From Takakia lepidozioides (Eukaryota; Streptophyta; Takakiopsida; Takakiales; Takakiaceae), in assembly GCA_030704615.1 (NCBI GenBank), contig CM060734.1:496001-560000 (forward strand): DNA of 64,000 bases, read 5' to 3'. The notes beneath the pieces were generated by a model. The model ran no database searches. It was not told the origin of the DNA and was given only the letters and a program-made list of their open reading frames with translations. Of this stretch, positions 11,450 to 22,085 are shown piece after piece. Numbering within the stretch: the stretch's first letter is position 1; the number at the start of each line of letters is the position of its first letter. The translations under genes were made by a program, and so were the position numbers.

Positions 11450-12934
11450 CTATTTCAGCCACGGTCGACCCAACAATAAGGAGTAAGCTTCCATGACTTC
11501 ATCCATTTTCAACACAGTTACTGTGATCATAAATATCATCTTTTGAATCTGTATCTTAACTCCTCTTATCAATCCCAATGGCTGTACACTTCTTTGATCT
11601 GCCATTGTTACTGTAAATGGGGCTGGTCTCATGTTACTTAGACCAAGCTTCTGCCTTAATTGGTCTGTCATGATATTCACTCCAGAGCCTCCATCTATCA
11701 GTACATCAGTTAGTTCTGTGCTTCCAATTCTCAATTGGATTACTGGCATAGAATCATCAAAGTCCATGACTGTTTCTTGCCCTTCCGGCTTCACATTATA
11801 ACTGGTCACCTTGCTGTTCAGGTCTGTGTTCCCTGTCACATGGGCAATTCGATTGATTGCTTGATATAGCCTGTGTCTACGATAAGGTGCCACAGCCAAT
11901 AGCTGTCCAATGGTAATCTCCGCTTTGGTCTGGCATATTACTTCAGCCAAAGTCCCTTCATTACTCTGCATTTCCGCAGTTTCTTTCTTCCCTTCATCCT
12001 CACTCACTTCCTCTTCTCTTTCAGAATCAGAGGAATCTGCCATAGGAATATCAGTACTCTTCTGCATTTCCCTTATGGTATCTGCCACTTCCTTGTGCAG
12101 TTCCTTCTCATCTCTCCAAGCCTCATCATCTTCAGGCACATCACTGCCATCTTCATTATCATCACCTTCCTCATCTACTGGAGGTATTATTTTGGCTTTG
12201 CTTCTGGTTACTATCATTGTACTTACTTCTGGTACAACACATGGCCTAACCATGTGAGCTGCCACCACTGGCCCCTCATTCACAGGAGCTCTCATCTCAT
12301 TCTGGTGTCTGATCCAAAATGGACAGGCTGCCTTGCGATGTCCTACCTGATTACAATAGTAACACAGTTCTTCCCCACTAGGTCCTCGTCCTTGGTCTGT
12401 TCTGGGATTGTTTCTATAATCCTGATTCCCTGGCTGGTAATTCCCCCTTGGATTACCCTGATAGTTACCTCTGGAATTTCCTTGGTAATTCCCTCTTGGA
12501 TTACCTCTCCCTTCCATGCCATTGTTATAACCACCAGGCCTACCATAGTGGTCCTGATCACTGTTTCTTCTTGGCTGGGGCTGCACTTGATGCACCCTTA
12601 CTTGCCTAGGTTCTCTAGTTGTTGTCCTTCTGTTGTAGTAACAATTCTCAGTAGAATGGTTATCCATTTTACAGATAGTATAGTGTTTCTCCTTCATGTG
12701 GCATTCAGTGGTGGTATGGCCTTCATTCTGGCACTTTGCACATTCACCCTTCCTCCAATGTGTTGCAGCCTCTGTGACATACTTCTTCAAGATTTCTTCT
12801 AATCTTTTCTCATAGTTATCCCTCTTCAACTTTTCCTTCCTCTTACTCTTCCTTTTCAACTCTTGCTCTTCTTCCTCATCTGACTCATCCTCAGAGTCCT
12901 CATCATCCCTTTTCTCTCTCTCCTGAACATTCAT
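11450..12934 (-). CDS. nucleocapsid zinc knuckles and aspartic protease of element 1
   Basis: A 494-codon open piece. It starts with an acidic/Lys-rich stretch, then three Cys-His modules: CAKCQNEGHTTTECH, CTICKMDNHSTENC and CYYCNQVGHRKAAC, the last a classic CCHC knuckle. Between them lies an Arg/Gly/Asn-Tyr repeat (GNYQGN units) typical of RNA binding. The C-terminal part holds the retroviral-type protease active site VLIDGGSGVNIM and ends with LLLGRPWLK before TAG. It would be the C-terminal half of Gag fused to protease. An 11-bp deletion relative to element 2, near 13000, cuts it off from the gag core. Confidence 0.85.
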   Translation of the reverse strand: MNVQEREKRDDEDSEDESDEEEEQELKRKSKRKEKLKRDNYEKRLEEILKKYVTEAATHWRKGECAKCQNEGHTTTECHMKEKHYTICKMDNHSTENCYYNRRTTTREPRQVRVHQVQPQPRRNSDQDHYGRPGGYNNGMEGRGNPRGNYQGNSRGNYQGNPRGNYQPGNQDYRNNPRTDQGRGPSGEELCYYCNQVGHRKAACPFWIRHQNEMRAPVNEGPVVAAHMVRPCVVPEVSTMIVTRSKAKIIPPVDEEGDDNEDGSDVPEDDEAWRDEKELHKEVADTIREMQKSTDIPMADSSDSEREEEVSEDEGKKETAEMQSNEGTLAEVICQTKAEITIGQLLAVAPYRRHRLYQAINRIAHVTGNTDLNSKVTSYNVKPEGQETVMDFDDSMPVIQLRIGSTELTDVLIDGGSGVNIMTDQLRQKLGLSNMRPAPFTVTMADQRSVQPLGLIRGVKIQIQKMIFMITVTVLKMDEVMEAYSLLLGRPWLK

Positions 12935-12979
12935 AATTGCTCAATTCTGTTCGCGGTTTCAAATGCCTCCTCCACTGTA

Positions 12980-13723
12980 TTATGGGGTAACATATCCACT
13001 TTCTGGTCTTAGTCCACTCACAAACCAAGTCTTCTGTAAACCTGGTGCTGGTACAGCAGCCAGCTTTTTCATCATCAATTCCATCTTTTCCATATACTCC
13101 TCAACAGTTTCATGCTTCTTTTGCTTTAACTGTTGTAAACTTCCATACACTTCATCCTCAGTTTTACTTGTCCTGAACCTATTTCGGAACGTTGTATTCA
13201 AGCCATTCCAGGTTAGGAAATGATTATCAGGGAATCTTGCATACCATTCACTTGCTTTCTTTATAAGTGAACAAGGAAACAGTCTCATCTTGGCATCATC
13301 GCCATTCTCATTGTTCACAATACACTTGTGCTCAAATTGGCTAATGTGTACATCAGGATCCCCTTTTCCTGAATATATTGGAAAAGGTGGTTTTGCCCGT
13401 GTTGGTTGTAACGTCATCTTTGGCTCTACCTTCTGCCCACTGACAGATGCTGGCCCCCTTGCTGGTGCTGGTCCTTGAGGACCTGTTGTAGTTGTGGTGG
13501 AACTTCCACTAAGTGCTGGCCCTTGAGCACTCCCTGCTACTGGCCCCACTATATTCATAGTATTCCGAGCTCCAGTTGCACTACTTCCCACACTCCCTGT
13601 CCCCCAGAGCCAGATCCAGGCTACCCGCCTGATCCCCCTGAGCCGACACCTTCGTTGGCCTGTGATCCAAGTGCTCCACTTGATCCAGGTCCAACGGGTG
13701 GGATGTCCTGGTTGTAGTCTCAA
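12980..13723 (-). pseudogene. gag capsid core of element 1
   Basis: Matches the retrotransposon gag pattern: PFPIYSGKGDPDVHISQFEH, KKASEWYARFP, LTWNGLNTTFRNRFR, LKQKKHETVEEYMEKME, that is W..F...F, then E.V.EY. The first 40 or so codons of the open frame are probably out-of-frame reading. The meaningful part starts near VGSSATG (about 13590). The frame ends prematurely at LRPESGYVTP because 11 bases present in element 2 are missing. Confidence 0.85.
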
Positions 13724-14246
13724 CCTCAGCTGTTGGGTCTACTTCTTCATACTCTTCCTCTTCCAATTTCTTCTCTCTGTTTTCATCCTCCAAGTTCTGC
13801 CCTTGGGTTTCTTCTTCACTCATGTAAGTCAACTGCAATGGTGTTGGAGAGTCTGAACTCTCTGTTGGCTCTGCCACATCCTCTCCTCCTTCTTCGTCTT
13901 CCGTCTCAGAAACTGGAGTTCCTACTTTTGGTGTTCCATGCCAACTCTTATCAAAGATTTCTGTCAAATCTTTTATCCAGGGATGTACCTCAGATCTTTC
14001 ACCTCGTGGTTGATCTTCTTCCTGTACCAATTCCATTAATCTTTCTTGCAAAGAAAAAGAAGGAGTGACATCCAACTCTAGTTCTTCCGGTATGGGTGAT
14101 GTACTCTCTGATCTTAATGGTGTGAGAGGTCCAGATGATTCCCCTATGTCTATTCCTCTCTCCCAAAGATATGGATAATTAGCTTTCAGATAACTTTCTC
14201 TTTTTGCTGAATATCTCTGGAGTCTAGCTTCTCTTTCATCACTCAT
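13581..14246 (-). CDS. gag N-terminal ORF of element 1
   Basis: 221 codons, Glu/Ser/Pro-rich, starting MSDEREARLQRYSAKRESYL and containing SEVHPWIKDLTEIFDKSWHG. It is collinear with 54489-55182 of element 2. After TTTRTS the frame is altered by a missing base relative to element 2. It is followed, in a different frame, by the gag core. I do not recognise a domain; its position indicates the matrix/N-terminal part of Gag. Confidence 0.65.
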   Translation of the reverse strand: MSDEREARLQRYSAKRESYLKANYPYLWERGIDIGESSGPLTPLRSESTSPIPEELELDVTPSFSLQERLMELVQEEDQPRGERSEVHPWIKDLTEIFDKSWHGTPKVGTPVSETEDEEGGEDVAEPTESSDSPTPLQLTYMSEEETQGQNLEDENREKKLEEEEYEEVDPTAEVETTTRTSHPLDLDQVEHLDHRPTKVSAQGDQAGSLDLALGDRECGK

Positions 14247-14266
14247 GTCCCATGTCTTTCATTTCT

Positions 14267-14848
14267 TTAATGTGGCAATAACCAAAACTCTCTTCTGTAG
14301 TATCTCTCGTATATGCCTGGGTTTCTTTCAAGCTTCAATGCACCCTTGGCTATACTAGAAGTCTCCGTTACCATATAACCATATGGCAAACAAGTCTGGA
14401 AAGCTGCTCTTGGTGTGAGTTTGATCCACATAATATCCTTTGGAATCCAATTCTTTACCAGTAGAAGCTCCTCATGCATATGAGTATAAACATTCACCTT
14501 CCTTTCCTCCTAGCCTTCAAATCGCTTAATGGATAGCAATGCTATCACATAAACCAGTGTTGGTAACCAACGTGTTCTTCCTCTACAGGCTACCTGATAA
14601 ATCTTTATCACTCCTTTCTCCAGACCCCACTCAGGATCAGCATCATGCACTCTCTTAAGAATGTTTTCTTTACAATCGTCTGACAATTCCAAGAACCTCT
14701 GAAAGAATTGTTTGGACAATCTTTCATTCTCAGTTTCACAGGGAATTTGATTCACATCAAATTCTTTAATTCTCCAACCACCATGATCCCACCAGATGTC
14801 TCTCACATCTGGTTGTTCATTACTAAGTTCCCCAGTATGGTCGCCAAA
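14267..14848 (-). pseudogene. leader ORF between primer-binding site and gag, element 1
   Basis: Two open pieces (14510 up to the LTR, and 14267-14497) in one frame are separated by a TAG where element 2 has TGG (FEG-stop-EERKVN versus FEGWEERKVN). The conserved parts include IWWDHGGWRIKEF, VHDADPEWGLEKGVIKIYQV, LPTLVYVIALLSIKR and MVTETSSIAKGALKLERNPG. About 190 codons are conserved in both elements upstream of the gag ATG. The product is unrecognised. Conservation of protein-like sequence argues that it is coding and not just an untranslated leader. Confidence 0.55.
14829..14846 (-). promoter_or_regulatory. primer-binding site of element 1
   Basis: Two bases inside the 5' LTR the coding strand reads TGGCGACCATACTGGGGA. 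It starts with TGG, as expected for pairing with a tRNA 3' CCA end. Element 2 has TGGCGACCATAATGGGGA at the same place. The tRNA cannot be named with confidence. Confidence 0.75.
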
Positions 14849-15828
14849 TGTCGAGCGGCTTTTACTCACCCATCCCTTTGCTATCCGAGGTGGAAACTCC
14901 AAGATAGAAGAGTTGGATATCTCTAAGCACTCAACCCGCTCAGAACAATCAGTCATGACCTGCAGCTAGTGAATCATGGTTGTGCTTCCTATTTGTATTC
15001 CTTCTTGCCTTTATGTTATCAAAATTACCTTACCGTGTATACTGAAGCATCAGATTGCTTCAGTATCTACTAAGTTCCCGTTAATCATGCATTCATTCCA
15101 CAGCTTCACTCATATCTCTCTACACAGTGTGATTATATCGAATAAGTATCAAATTATGATTTATCAGGTATCAGGCCAATGCCATGGTGACTCTAATCTG
15201 CCCTACAGTATCCCTACAGCTTTGCATGTAACAAGCATCTACTGTTCATCTTCCCTCATCCTCCGTGCTCTCGTTCTTGCTCTCCGCCTGATCTCCTCTC
15301 ATGCATGACCCAAAAGCGCTCCCCGTGAAGTGATCCCCTTCCCGTTGCCGCTCTCCTAATCTACCCGCAAGCTGTTCTAACCACCTAACTAACTAACCGT
15401 CACCCCTGAAGTAACACGTTTCCTCTGCAGATGTCGTTCCCTCACAGTCGTTCCCTGTCAATGATAATTGGTCCCCAAGTACTGTGATAGGCTATGTCAA
15501 GCTGTGCCGAGCTGTGACTGGCTATGTAAAGCTGTGTCAGGCTGCGACTGGCTGTGCGAAACTGTGGCGGACTGTGACTGGCTGTTTAAAGCTGTGCGAA
15601 GCTGTGTCGGGCTGTGTGAAGCTGTGGCCGGCTGTGACTGGCTGTGTAAAGCTGTACGAAGCTGTGTCGGGCTGTGTGAAGCTGTGGCAGGCTGTGTCGG
15701 GCTGTGTAACCCCCCCTAAAGCCTGCTACTGCCACCCCTAAGGCTCCTGTTGGTCTCAGTCTGCGCAAAAATTAAGGGTACCCCACAGAACCCGTAAAAG
15801 CGTCTAAGTCTAAAACAGCCCTCTAACA
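14849..15828 (-). repeat. 5' LTR of element 1
   Basis: 980 bp, TG...CA, near-identical to 2692-3610. It carries the longer version of the GGCTGTG/AAGCTGTG minisatellite (about 15480-15710). The right border is fixed by the CTCCA duplication at 15829-15833. Confidence 0.92.
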
Positions 15829-15833
15829 CTCCA

Positions 15834-16640
15834 CACCATGGTCATGGCGGGAGAGGAGGCTGATATCTCATGGCTTTGGCCTTCCCATTGCCTTGGGTTC
15901 ATCACTTCAATCAGGAACATATTTGATAACCTTTTGTCATGCTCAGACCAAGGTGTTAGTAAACCAAACATAAAACTGAAAACAGAAGGGAGATTGGTTG
16001 ATAATGTGTACAAGAACCACCAAGTACACTGGTCTAAATCAGAGAGGGAAGATACTTATGTCTTGTCGAGACATGGACAAAGACCTGACAAGGTCATTGT
16101 AAAATTAACGACAAATCAGCCTCATAACAAGGCATTATCAACCATTCTTCATTCACAAGTCAGCATTATGACAAATCCCAGACTTCAAAGTCAATGAAGT
16201 CTCTGGGTGGGGGGGGTGGGAAAAATTAGAGACTCAATTGCCACTGTTCATAGCAGGAAACCATTGTTCAGCATGCTAAAAAGTGCCATTCATGTCATTC
16301 AGTTTGTATTTTTTGGTCAGCTTACATACCAAGGCATAACCAACCATCCTAATTTATTGTTGGCCCAAAAACTAGTATGGTTTTGGGTTCTTTGTATCAT
16401 TGGACATACCAAAGTGACTGAGCAGTAAGTATCCATGTCCAAATAAAGATCCATTGATCACCGTTCATGGCTGGAAATGTCTGTTTGTCTTAAAGAAGCA
16501 ATTTATGATCATAGAAGGCTTAAGAACAAAATAAGAGCATTTCTTTACATAAAGAACATCACCAAAGCAGGGTTACGGACTGATATTTGGCAGCTTATAC
16601 AACAGGGTATAATCAGCTGCCCTATTTTGCACATCAAGTC
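15834..16640. other. continuation of the interrupted host locus, no gene recognised
   Basis: Sequence continuing from the kinase-like gene across the insertion. A 119-codon frame at 15838-16197 (plus) has protein-like composition, but I find no kinase catalytic motif in it. A G-run (about 16207-16220) is low-complexity. Confidence 0.35.
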
Positions 16641-16642
16641 AC

Positions 16643-17662
16643 TTATTTGACACCATGATTTTTGCCCCCATGATCTGTTTTAGATCTGGGGCTGGTGTGT
16701 AATTTCAATGACAGGGTAGAGTAATATTCCCACCTCTTATTCCATGCCCCAAGACCAAGTTCTATATCCGGGGTAGGGAAATCATTACCATAACAGGTTG
16801 TAATCAGATTTACATGCCATGCAATCATCCATAGGAAACACAAAGAATCTGAATTGCTCATCCCATCAGGCCTGCAGGTTACTTTGGTATTATTTATCCT
16901 AAAGCAACTTGAATACAATGCCTGAATCATTCTCTTCACATCTATCAATGTCTTACCATTTTGAAAAATAGGTAAACATTCAAGGGCATATAACCAAGGA
17001 CCAGATTTGGCCACAAAAGATCCATCCATATCAGTTTGGCATGGTATCAAGTGTCCTAAAGTAACCAGCTTCTAAAAGAGGCCAAGTTTCCAATGCTTGT
17101 ACATTCAAGAACATTGTCTGGTCATGAAAACAGGTCTACCCTACATTGTAGCATGTTACCAGATCTCTTTAAAGCCATCAGCTTGTCATATCATTGCTCC
17201 ATTGTCACATTAGTATGCCATAGGGAACAAGAGATAGTCGCCCTAATGATTGATTGTCCACCATACTAGGTTAAACATAGGAGCCATCAAGATCAAAGGA
17301 AAGAGGAAGAAAGGATTGTTCTCCCCCAAAGATACAGATGGCGTCGCTTCTTCAACTCGATTCCAATCAACTTCAAGCTTTAAAATCCATGTTAAGTGAG
17401 GACCCTCACCTGGTCCCATCACACGCAATCAGAAATAGTTAAGTTAGAGATGATGTGGAACCCCAGGTGAATCGCAGGTCTCACGCTTGTTATCGTTGTA
17501 CAACATGCAATACAAAGCAGGGGCAGAAAGAAAACAGAGCATATGCAAGCCAATACCTTGATGGCTCGTGGAAGAGAGGCCTGCGCCATAGCTCTCAAGA
17601 CCAGCAAACAAGAATGCATGCACAAAGAAAGTGAATCGCCCAAACTTAAAGAGTTCAGACAC
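16643..17662 (-). other. two exon-like ORFs of unknown identity
   Basis: A 135-codon minus-strand frame at 16643-17050 (extending upstream to an AG acceptor-like TCTTTTAG near 17068) has a protein-like look: GPWLYALECLPIFQNGKTLI, CFLWMIAWHVNL, LGLGAWNKRWEYYS. A second frame at 17444-17662 starts MSELFKFGRFTFFVHAF and is followed by a GT near 17560. The two could be exons of one small membrane-protein gene, since both contain hydrophobic stretches. I do not recognise a family, and they could be chance ORFs. Confidence 0.2.
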
Positions 17663-17999
17663 TTCCCTGAGGCCTTAAGATCGCCGCTTGTATCTTAATG
17701 ATCAATGAAGGTCACAGCAAGCAACCATAACACAGGTAGATCGCCCGCCAAGCATTAGAGACAACCGTCACAAGGAAATTGCAGGTACTGCCGCCATTGC
17801 GCACCCCAAGAGAGGAAGAAGATATTGAATCTTGCCAGAACACCTAAATGCCTTAATGGCGCAGCTCCATAGCATTCAAGGGCGCCTGAATCGAGCTCCA
17901 TGCGCCCCCCGCCACCATCTCTCAACTCCGGCCATCCCTTGAGCACGATCGTCGTGCAGAGGGTTAGGGCAGGGAAGAGATTTCCCGCGATTTCCTGCG

Positions 18000-18150
18000 A
18001 TTTCATCCATTCGGGATGAAATCCATCACACGGGATGAACTCTACCGCGCAGGATGAAATCTATCGTGATTTCATCCGCGTTGGATGAAATTGTCTCTCG
18101 ATTTTTCATCTGTGTCATCCTCTGAGGATGACATCCATTTATGGATGAAA
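18000..18150. repeat. GGATGAAAT / ATTTCATCC repeat
   Basis: About eight copies of GGATGAAA or its complement in 150 bases, alternating in orientation, so the stretch can fold on itself. No gene overlaps it. Confidence 0.55.
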
Positions 18151-18391
18151 AAATTAAACAATAGGATGGCTCCATTAGGGTCCCGACCTTAGACCAAGAA
18201 TCCGGGTAATGTAAATAATCGAAATTAACCAAATTCCAATAAGGTTAATTAGGGGTTAGGTAACATACCACTGGTCTTAAACTATCAAGTTTTAAAAGAA
18301 CCAGCCAAATCCATGGAGGGAGGGAGAGAGAGGGAGAGAGAGGGAACCCACCAACCATCCCCTGGTATGGCAGCTCCTTATGGAGTGAGTG

Positions 18392-18426
18392 TGGTATGCA
18401 CTCACCCCGTAAGGGAGTGCATACCA
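18392..18426. repeat. perfect 12-bp inverted repeat
   Basis: TGGTATGCACTC at 18392-18403 and GAGTGCATACCA at 18415-18426 are separated by 11 bases. It could be the join of two terminal inverted repeats or a structured RNA stem. No partner gene is seen. Confidence 0.5.
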
Positions 18427-19849
18427 GACCCCATCACATAAATGACCTCCCTCTTCTTTGTAGCTTTTACTTTTGGTTACAAAGGAACCATAGAAATAAA
18501 CATGCCTACAATCTCAACTCTCCAAGGTCAAAAAACAAAACAAGCCGTGACAAGCAAAGGTACATCAACACTTACATCAGAATGTAGAGTTTTACCTTTT
18601 AGCTACACATAAGCTCTGGTAATGGAAAGATGAGGCCAATGAAGGGACCTTAACTCCGAAATTCATGAAGCAACAAACGGGAAATAAACTTTTATCAACC
18701 CTTTAGTGTTTACCTGGCCCATGTTTTTGGGTACCACATGTGTACAAAACCAATGGGGGCAGGTTTAGGTAATGAATTTTCTGCCATTGGCATGTTCCAA
18801 GTTGGCAAGTTGTGACAAACGAAGGTACATCAACACATACATCAAAATGTAGAGTTTTACCTTTTAGTTTATATATAAGCTCTGGTGACTGGAAGAAGAG
18901 GCCAGTGAAATAACCCTCAATTCCCAAGGTCATAAAGTAACAATCAGGAAAGAATCTTATATCAGACTTTTAGTGTTTACCCACCCCTTGTTTTGGGTAA
19001 AACATGTGTACAAAACCAAAGGGGGCAGGTATTGGGACTTAGGTAATGAAGTCTGGCAGGGGATTACCACCTTGTATTCAGACGAAACCTCTACCAACAG
19101 CATATCAGGTATATTTTTATGGTGCTATAAAGAGCAAAGCCACAACCAGGAGAAACATAGAAACATTTGAGCCAAAGAAATGGAACTCATTCTTATCACA
19201 AGGTATCTAAATCTGACATAAGACATTGGGTGGTGTCACCCTTGGTGCGTGAGCTAGCGAGGGGGCCATCCCAATATGCCATTTCCTTCACCTCAATGTG
19301 GGTTCATGGACGCGTGTCCTTGAAGGTAACCGCTACATACGGTCGCTACTATGAGTCCAGCACTCCGAGACGTAGTTCACAACTTCGCAGTCTGATCGTG
19401 CAGTCGTTGAAACGACTTGCTAGTTATTTTTGAACTAGTGGTTAGTGCTCGCGTAGTACGAGATTGTAACTATTCAGCAGCGTGAAGCAACACGGCTACG
19501 GCGCGTGTCCTGCTTCCAAGAGTACACGTGGAGTTCTTACACCGAGCCACGCGGCTGTATTTCCGGCATGCACACGGTGGGGAAGTCGGAACCCTCGGTC
19601 AAAAGTCCACTGTGGTCAAGGTCCAAGATTCAGTCAACGCCGCGCGTGGCGACACCTTAAAAATTACCCTGCAGTCGGCGTCACGACTGACTGGAACGAC
19701 TCCGACCACGTAATGACCGGAACGACTGGGCTGTCCGATAGGTCTTGTCCTTTCGGACTCGTAGTCACCCAATCGTTTTTTGACTAAAACGACTGGGTTT
19801 CCAATTGTTTTTTGAGTCGTTATTTCGGCGATTCTTTGTAGTGGTGCCT
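18427..19849. other. no gene recognised
   Basis: Two diverged copies of an approximately 180-base segment occur at about 18560-18770 and 18820-19035 (shared words: AAGGTACATCAACAC, GTAGAGTTTTACCTTTTAG, GTGTACAAAACCAA, GGGGGCAGGT). This is a local direct duplication. From 19300 the words AACGACT and TCGTT recur, ending against the gag fragment at 19850; this part may be its decayed LTR or leader. Confidence 0.4.
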
Positions 19850-20740
19850 GCCTTCAACCCTGTTGTGGAGTTCTTCAAAGAGTTGAGAAGAAACTACCAA
19901 GGGGTGAGGATAGAGAAGTTGCAAAGCTTGCAAGAGTTCTAACGGAAGCCTACTGAGAGCTTGAGGGAGGCCTTCACTCGCATGAGGCGCTTGATAAATG
20001 TAACCCAAGGGGTTACGGAAGCTCAGGCAGTCCAATTCTGGTATGGGATATTGGACAAGGAGCTGAGAAGAAGGGTGCGGGATGCAACTCTCCTACAAGC
20101 GGCCCAACCCACCTTAGCAAATGTGTTTTTGCTGGCAGAGCGGATAGAGCTCAACATGGTGGAGGAACGAGTGGTCATGGTGGGATTTGCTAAGGAGACA
20201 CCACGGGGTAGTGGTGCTCCTAGCCAGCCACCACCCCAACGTGCTCAAGGCAACAAGGGGCTCAGGTGAAGCCCAGGGAAGGACAGAAAGGATCTCAGGT
20301 GTAGGGATCTCTCCCTTCATTTGCAGGCCAACAACGGGCAGATGTGGTGTGTTGGACAAGTGGAGGACCTCATGTCAAGAAGGATTGCCCAGAGGGAGGC
20401 AAAGGGCCAGCACAGGCGCAGCCTGCATAGTTGCAGTGTGGCCATTGTGGCAAGTATGGGTGTGGAGAGGCCCAGTGTTATGACTTGCATCCTGAGTTGC
20501 GCCCAGGCCAGTTCCAACGGAACAATGGTGGCCGGGGGCGAGGTGGAGCACCTCCGAGAGGACGAGGTGCAAGCCAATGGCAAGCTCAGCATGGTCAAGG
20601 ACATGGAGGTCAGGGTGTTGATCAAGGCATGGCCAACCGGCTTCAGCAGCTAGAGCAGATGCTATGGCCACAACTCAGGTGGTACCAGTTCCCAGGTATG
20701 AGGGTCCCCCTCCTGCTCCTGAGGGATGAGACATGAGAGG
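19850..20740 (+). pseudogene. decayed retrotransposon gag with zinc knuckle
   Basis: Reading the plus strand with stops and shifts gives EFFKELRRNYQGVRI, then a stop, then ESLREAFTRMRRLINVTQGV, AVQFWYGILDKELRRRV and ANVFLLAERIELN, a retrotransposon gag pattern. A later frame (20431-20736) has a knuckle-like CGHCGKYGCGEAQCYDLHPE followed by an Arg/Gly-rich region. It is unrelated in sequence to elements 1 and 2. No intact frame remains. Confidence 0.65.
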
Positions 20741-20756
20741 CATGGGATTTATGTGC

Positions 20757-20945
20757 GGGGCAGCACTACCACTAGTGAAGGATGCCACTACCACTACCAC
20801 TATGTGTGGGGCACCACTACCACTAGTGAGGGGTGCCACTACCACTACCACTATGTGTGGGGCACCACTATAACTAGTGCAGGGCAGCACTACGTGCAGG
20901 GCAACACTACCACTACCACCATGTGCGGGGCAACCCTACCACTAG
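20757..20945. repeat. 51-bp minisatellite, about 3.5 units
   Basis: The unit is GGGGCA(G/C)CACTACCACTAGTG followed by about 30 bases ending CCACTACCACTATGTGT. Copies are imperfect and the last ones are shortened. It lies within the decayed element between the gag and protease remnants. Confidence 0.8.
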
Positions 20946-21499
20946 TGTAAGTGGAGTATGCTGCTGCCGTGACTCGAGGAGCAACACGAGTTCATGAGCC
21001 ACGAGGTGCAGAGATGGAGTTGGATCCACAGCGTGGGGAGGCAAGTCGTTAGGCTAGGCTTCCTCAGTCATTCACATTGGTGGAGACAGTGTCGACGCCA
21101 TCCATGGCACCTAGTTCTTGTCTAACTGTTACTGAGGCGGAGGTTACTATGCCATTGGGGAGAGCTACACGGACAGCACCACTACCTAGTGCTGCCAAGG
21201 CTACGGCAGCTAGTGTGCTGCTGGGGGCGGCCACATCTGTGTGCTAGGCTCCATTGTTCTCGGCTACCATGATTGCGACGCCGGGGGTGCGACCAGCTGC
21301 AATGTTTAGACTGGCAGCTACACTCTGTGAAAGTGGGGAGGTCACTTCATCTTCTGCGGAGATAGTGGAAGGTGTAGTGGCGGAGGGATCCTCGGATTTG
21401 AGAGTCAAGACTGCCACGGCGGCGCCATGGCAAGCTGCAGTTGCCAGCTAGGCCAGCCATTGAGCGCGCCATAGTGACATAGTGACATAGTGACACTTG

Positions 21500-21790
21500 G
21501 AGTTGTCTTGTTGGACAACCAGGATGACATTTTTTGTTTGAGTGGACCAGCAGGCAAGAAGTACCGGCCACTGCGAGTCTTGTTGGACTCGGGAGCTCAG
21601 CCGTTTGCGCTTTAGAATCCAGTCTTTTGTAAAAAATATGGAAGGGCAAGAATGAAGTTTCCACTACTGTCGAAGGGTAGGCGAGGCCTCGTTGAAAATA
21701 GCACATTTGAAATTTCAGATCCAAGTTTTGTCACTGATGCTTGCGGGATGAGATACCTATTGTTGAGAGAGAGTGGGAGGCTTGTGCACT
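21500..21790 (+). pseudogene. retroviral-type aspartic protease remnant
   Basis: The plus strand reads LDNQDDIFCLSGPAGKKYRP followed by LRVLLDSGAQPFAL and a stop, then more open sequence. LLDSGAQ is the D-S/T-G active-site box of retrotransposon proteases. It follows the gag remnant in the correct order, so both probably belong to one decayed element spanning 19850-21790. No RT follows. Confidence 0.55.
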
Positions 21791-22085
21791 TGGTGAGCAT
21801 CTAGAAGGTTCTTAGTACACTGACGTTGCACCTTCATTTGGACCGGCCGACGACGCTGGTTTTTGACCATTCCTATCCTCACTAGAGAAGTAGAGGGGCT
21901 CCATTCCCTTTCGCATAAGCTCTTCCTCTCTAGCTCTTGCATATGCTGTGTCTCTCTCTTAGCTTGCTTGAAGCTTGCATGCTACTGAACCTCTCAAAAG
22001 CTGAGTCTCAAAGGTATAGGCTAAGCAAACTCAAGTGTGATGTGGTCGTGACCCACTCGTGGCGATGTAACGACTCCAGTTCAGA

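Larger units (their letters stand above)
2692..15828 (-). mobile_element. element 1: complete Ty3/gypsy LTR retrotransposon
   Basis: A 13,137-bp element bounded by LTRs (TG...CA) and a CTCCA duplication. The coding strand is minus, so the 5' LTR is on the right. In coding order it has a primer-binding site, a leader ORF, gag, zinc knuckles, aspartic protease, RT, RNase H, integrase, a tandem-repeat spacer, a long extra ORF and a polypurine tract. No chromodomain is seen. The RT and protease wording (LIDGGSG, MPFGLCNAPATFQR, FLDDFSVY) resembles the chromodomain-less Tat/Athila side of plant Ty3/gypsy, but lineage placement is tentative. Stops and indels break nearly every reading frame, so it is non-autonomous now. 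It inserted into the kinase-like gene at 2691. The two LTRs differ by a few percent by eye. Confidence 0.93.

Noticed and set aside
11910-12802. Plus-strand Ser/Leu/Ile-rich ORFs opposite gag-protease
   Set aside because: Antisense shadows of the Glu/Asp/Lys-rich minus-strand gag; the same shadows occur in element 2.
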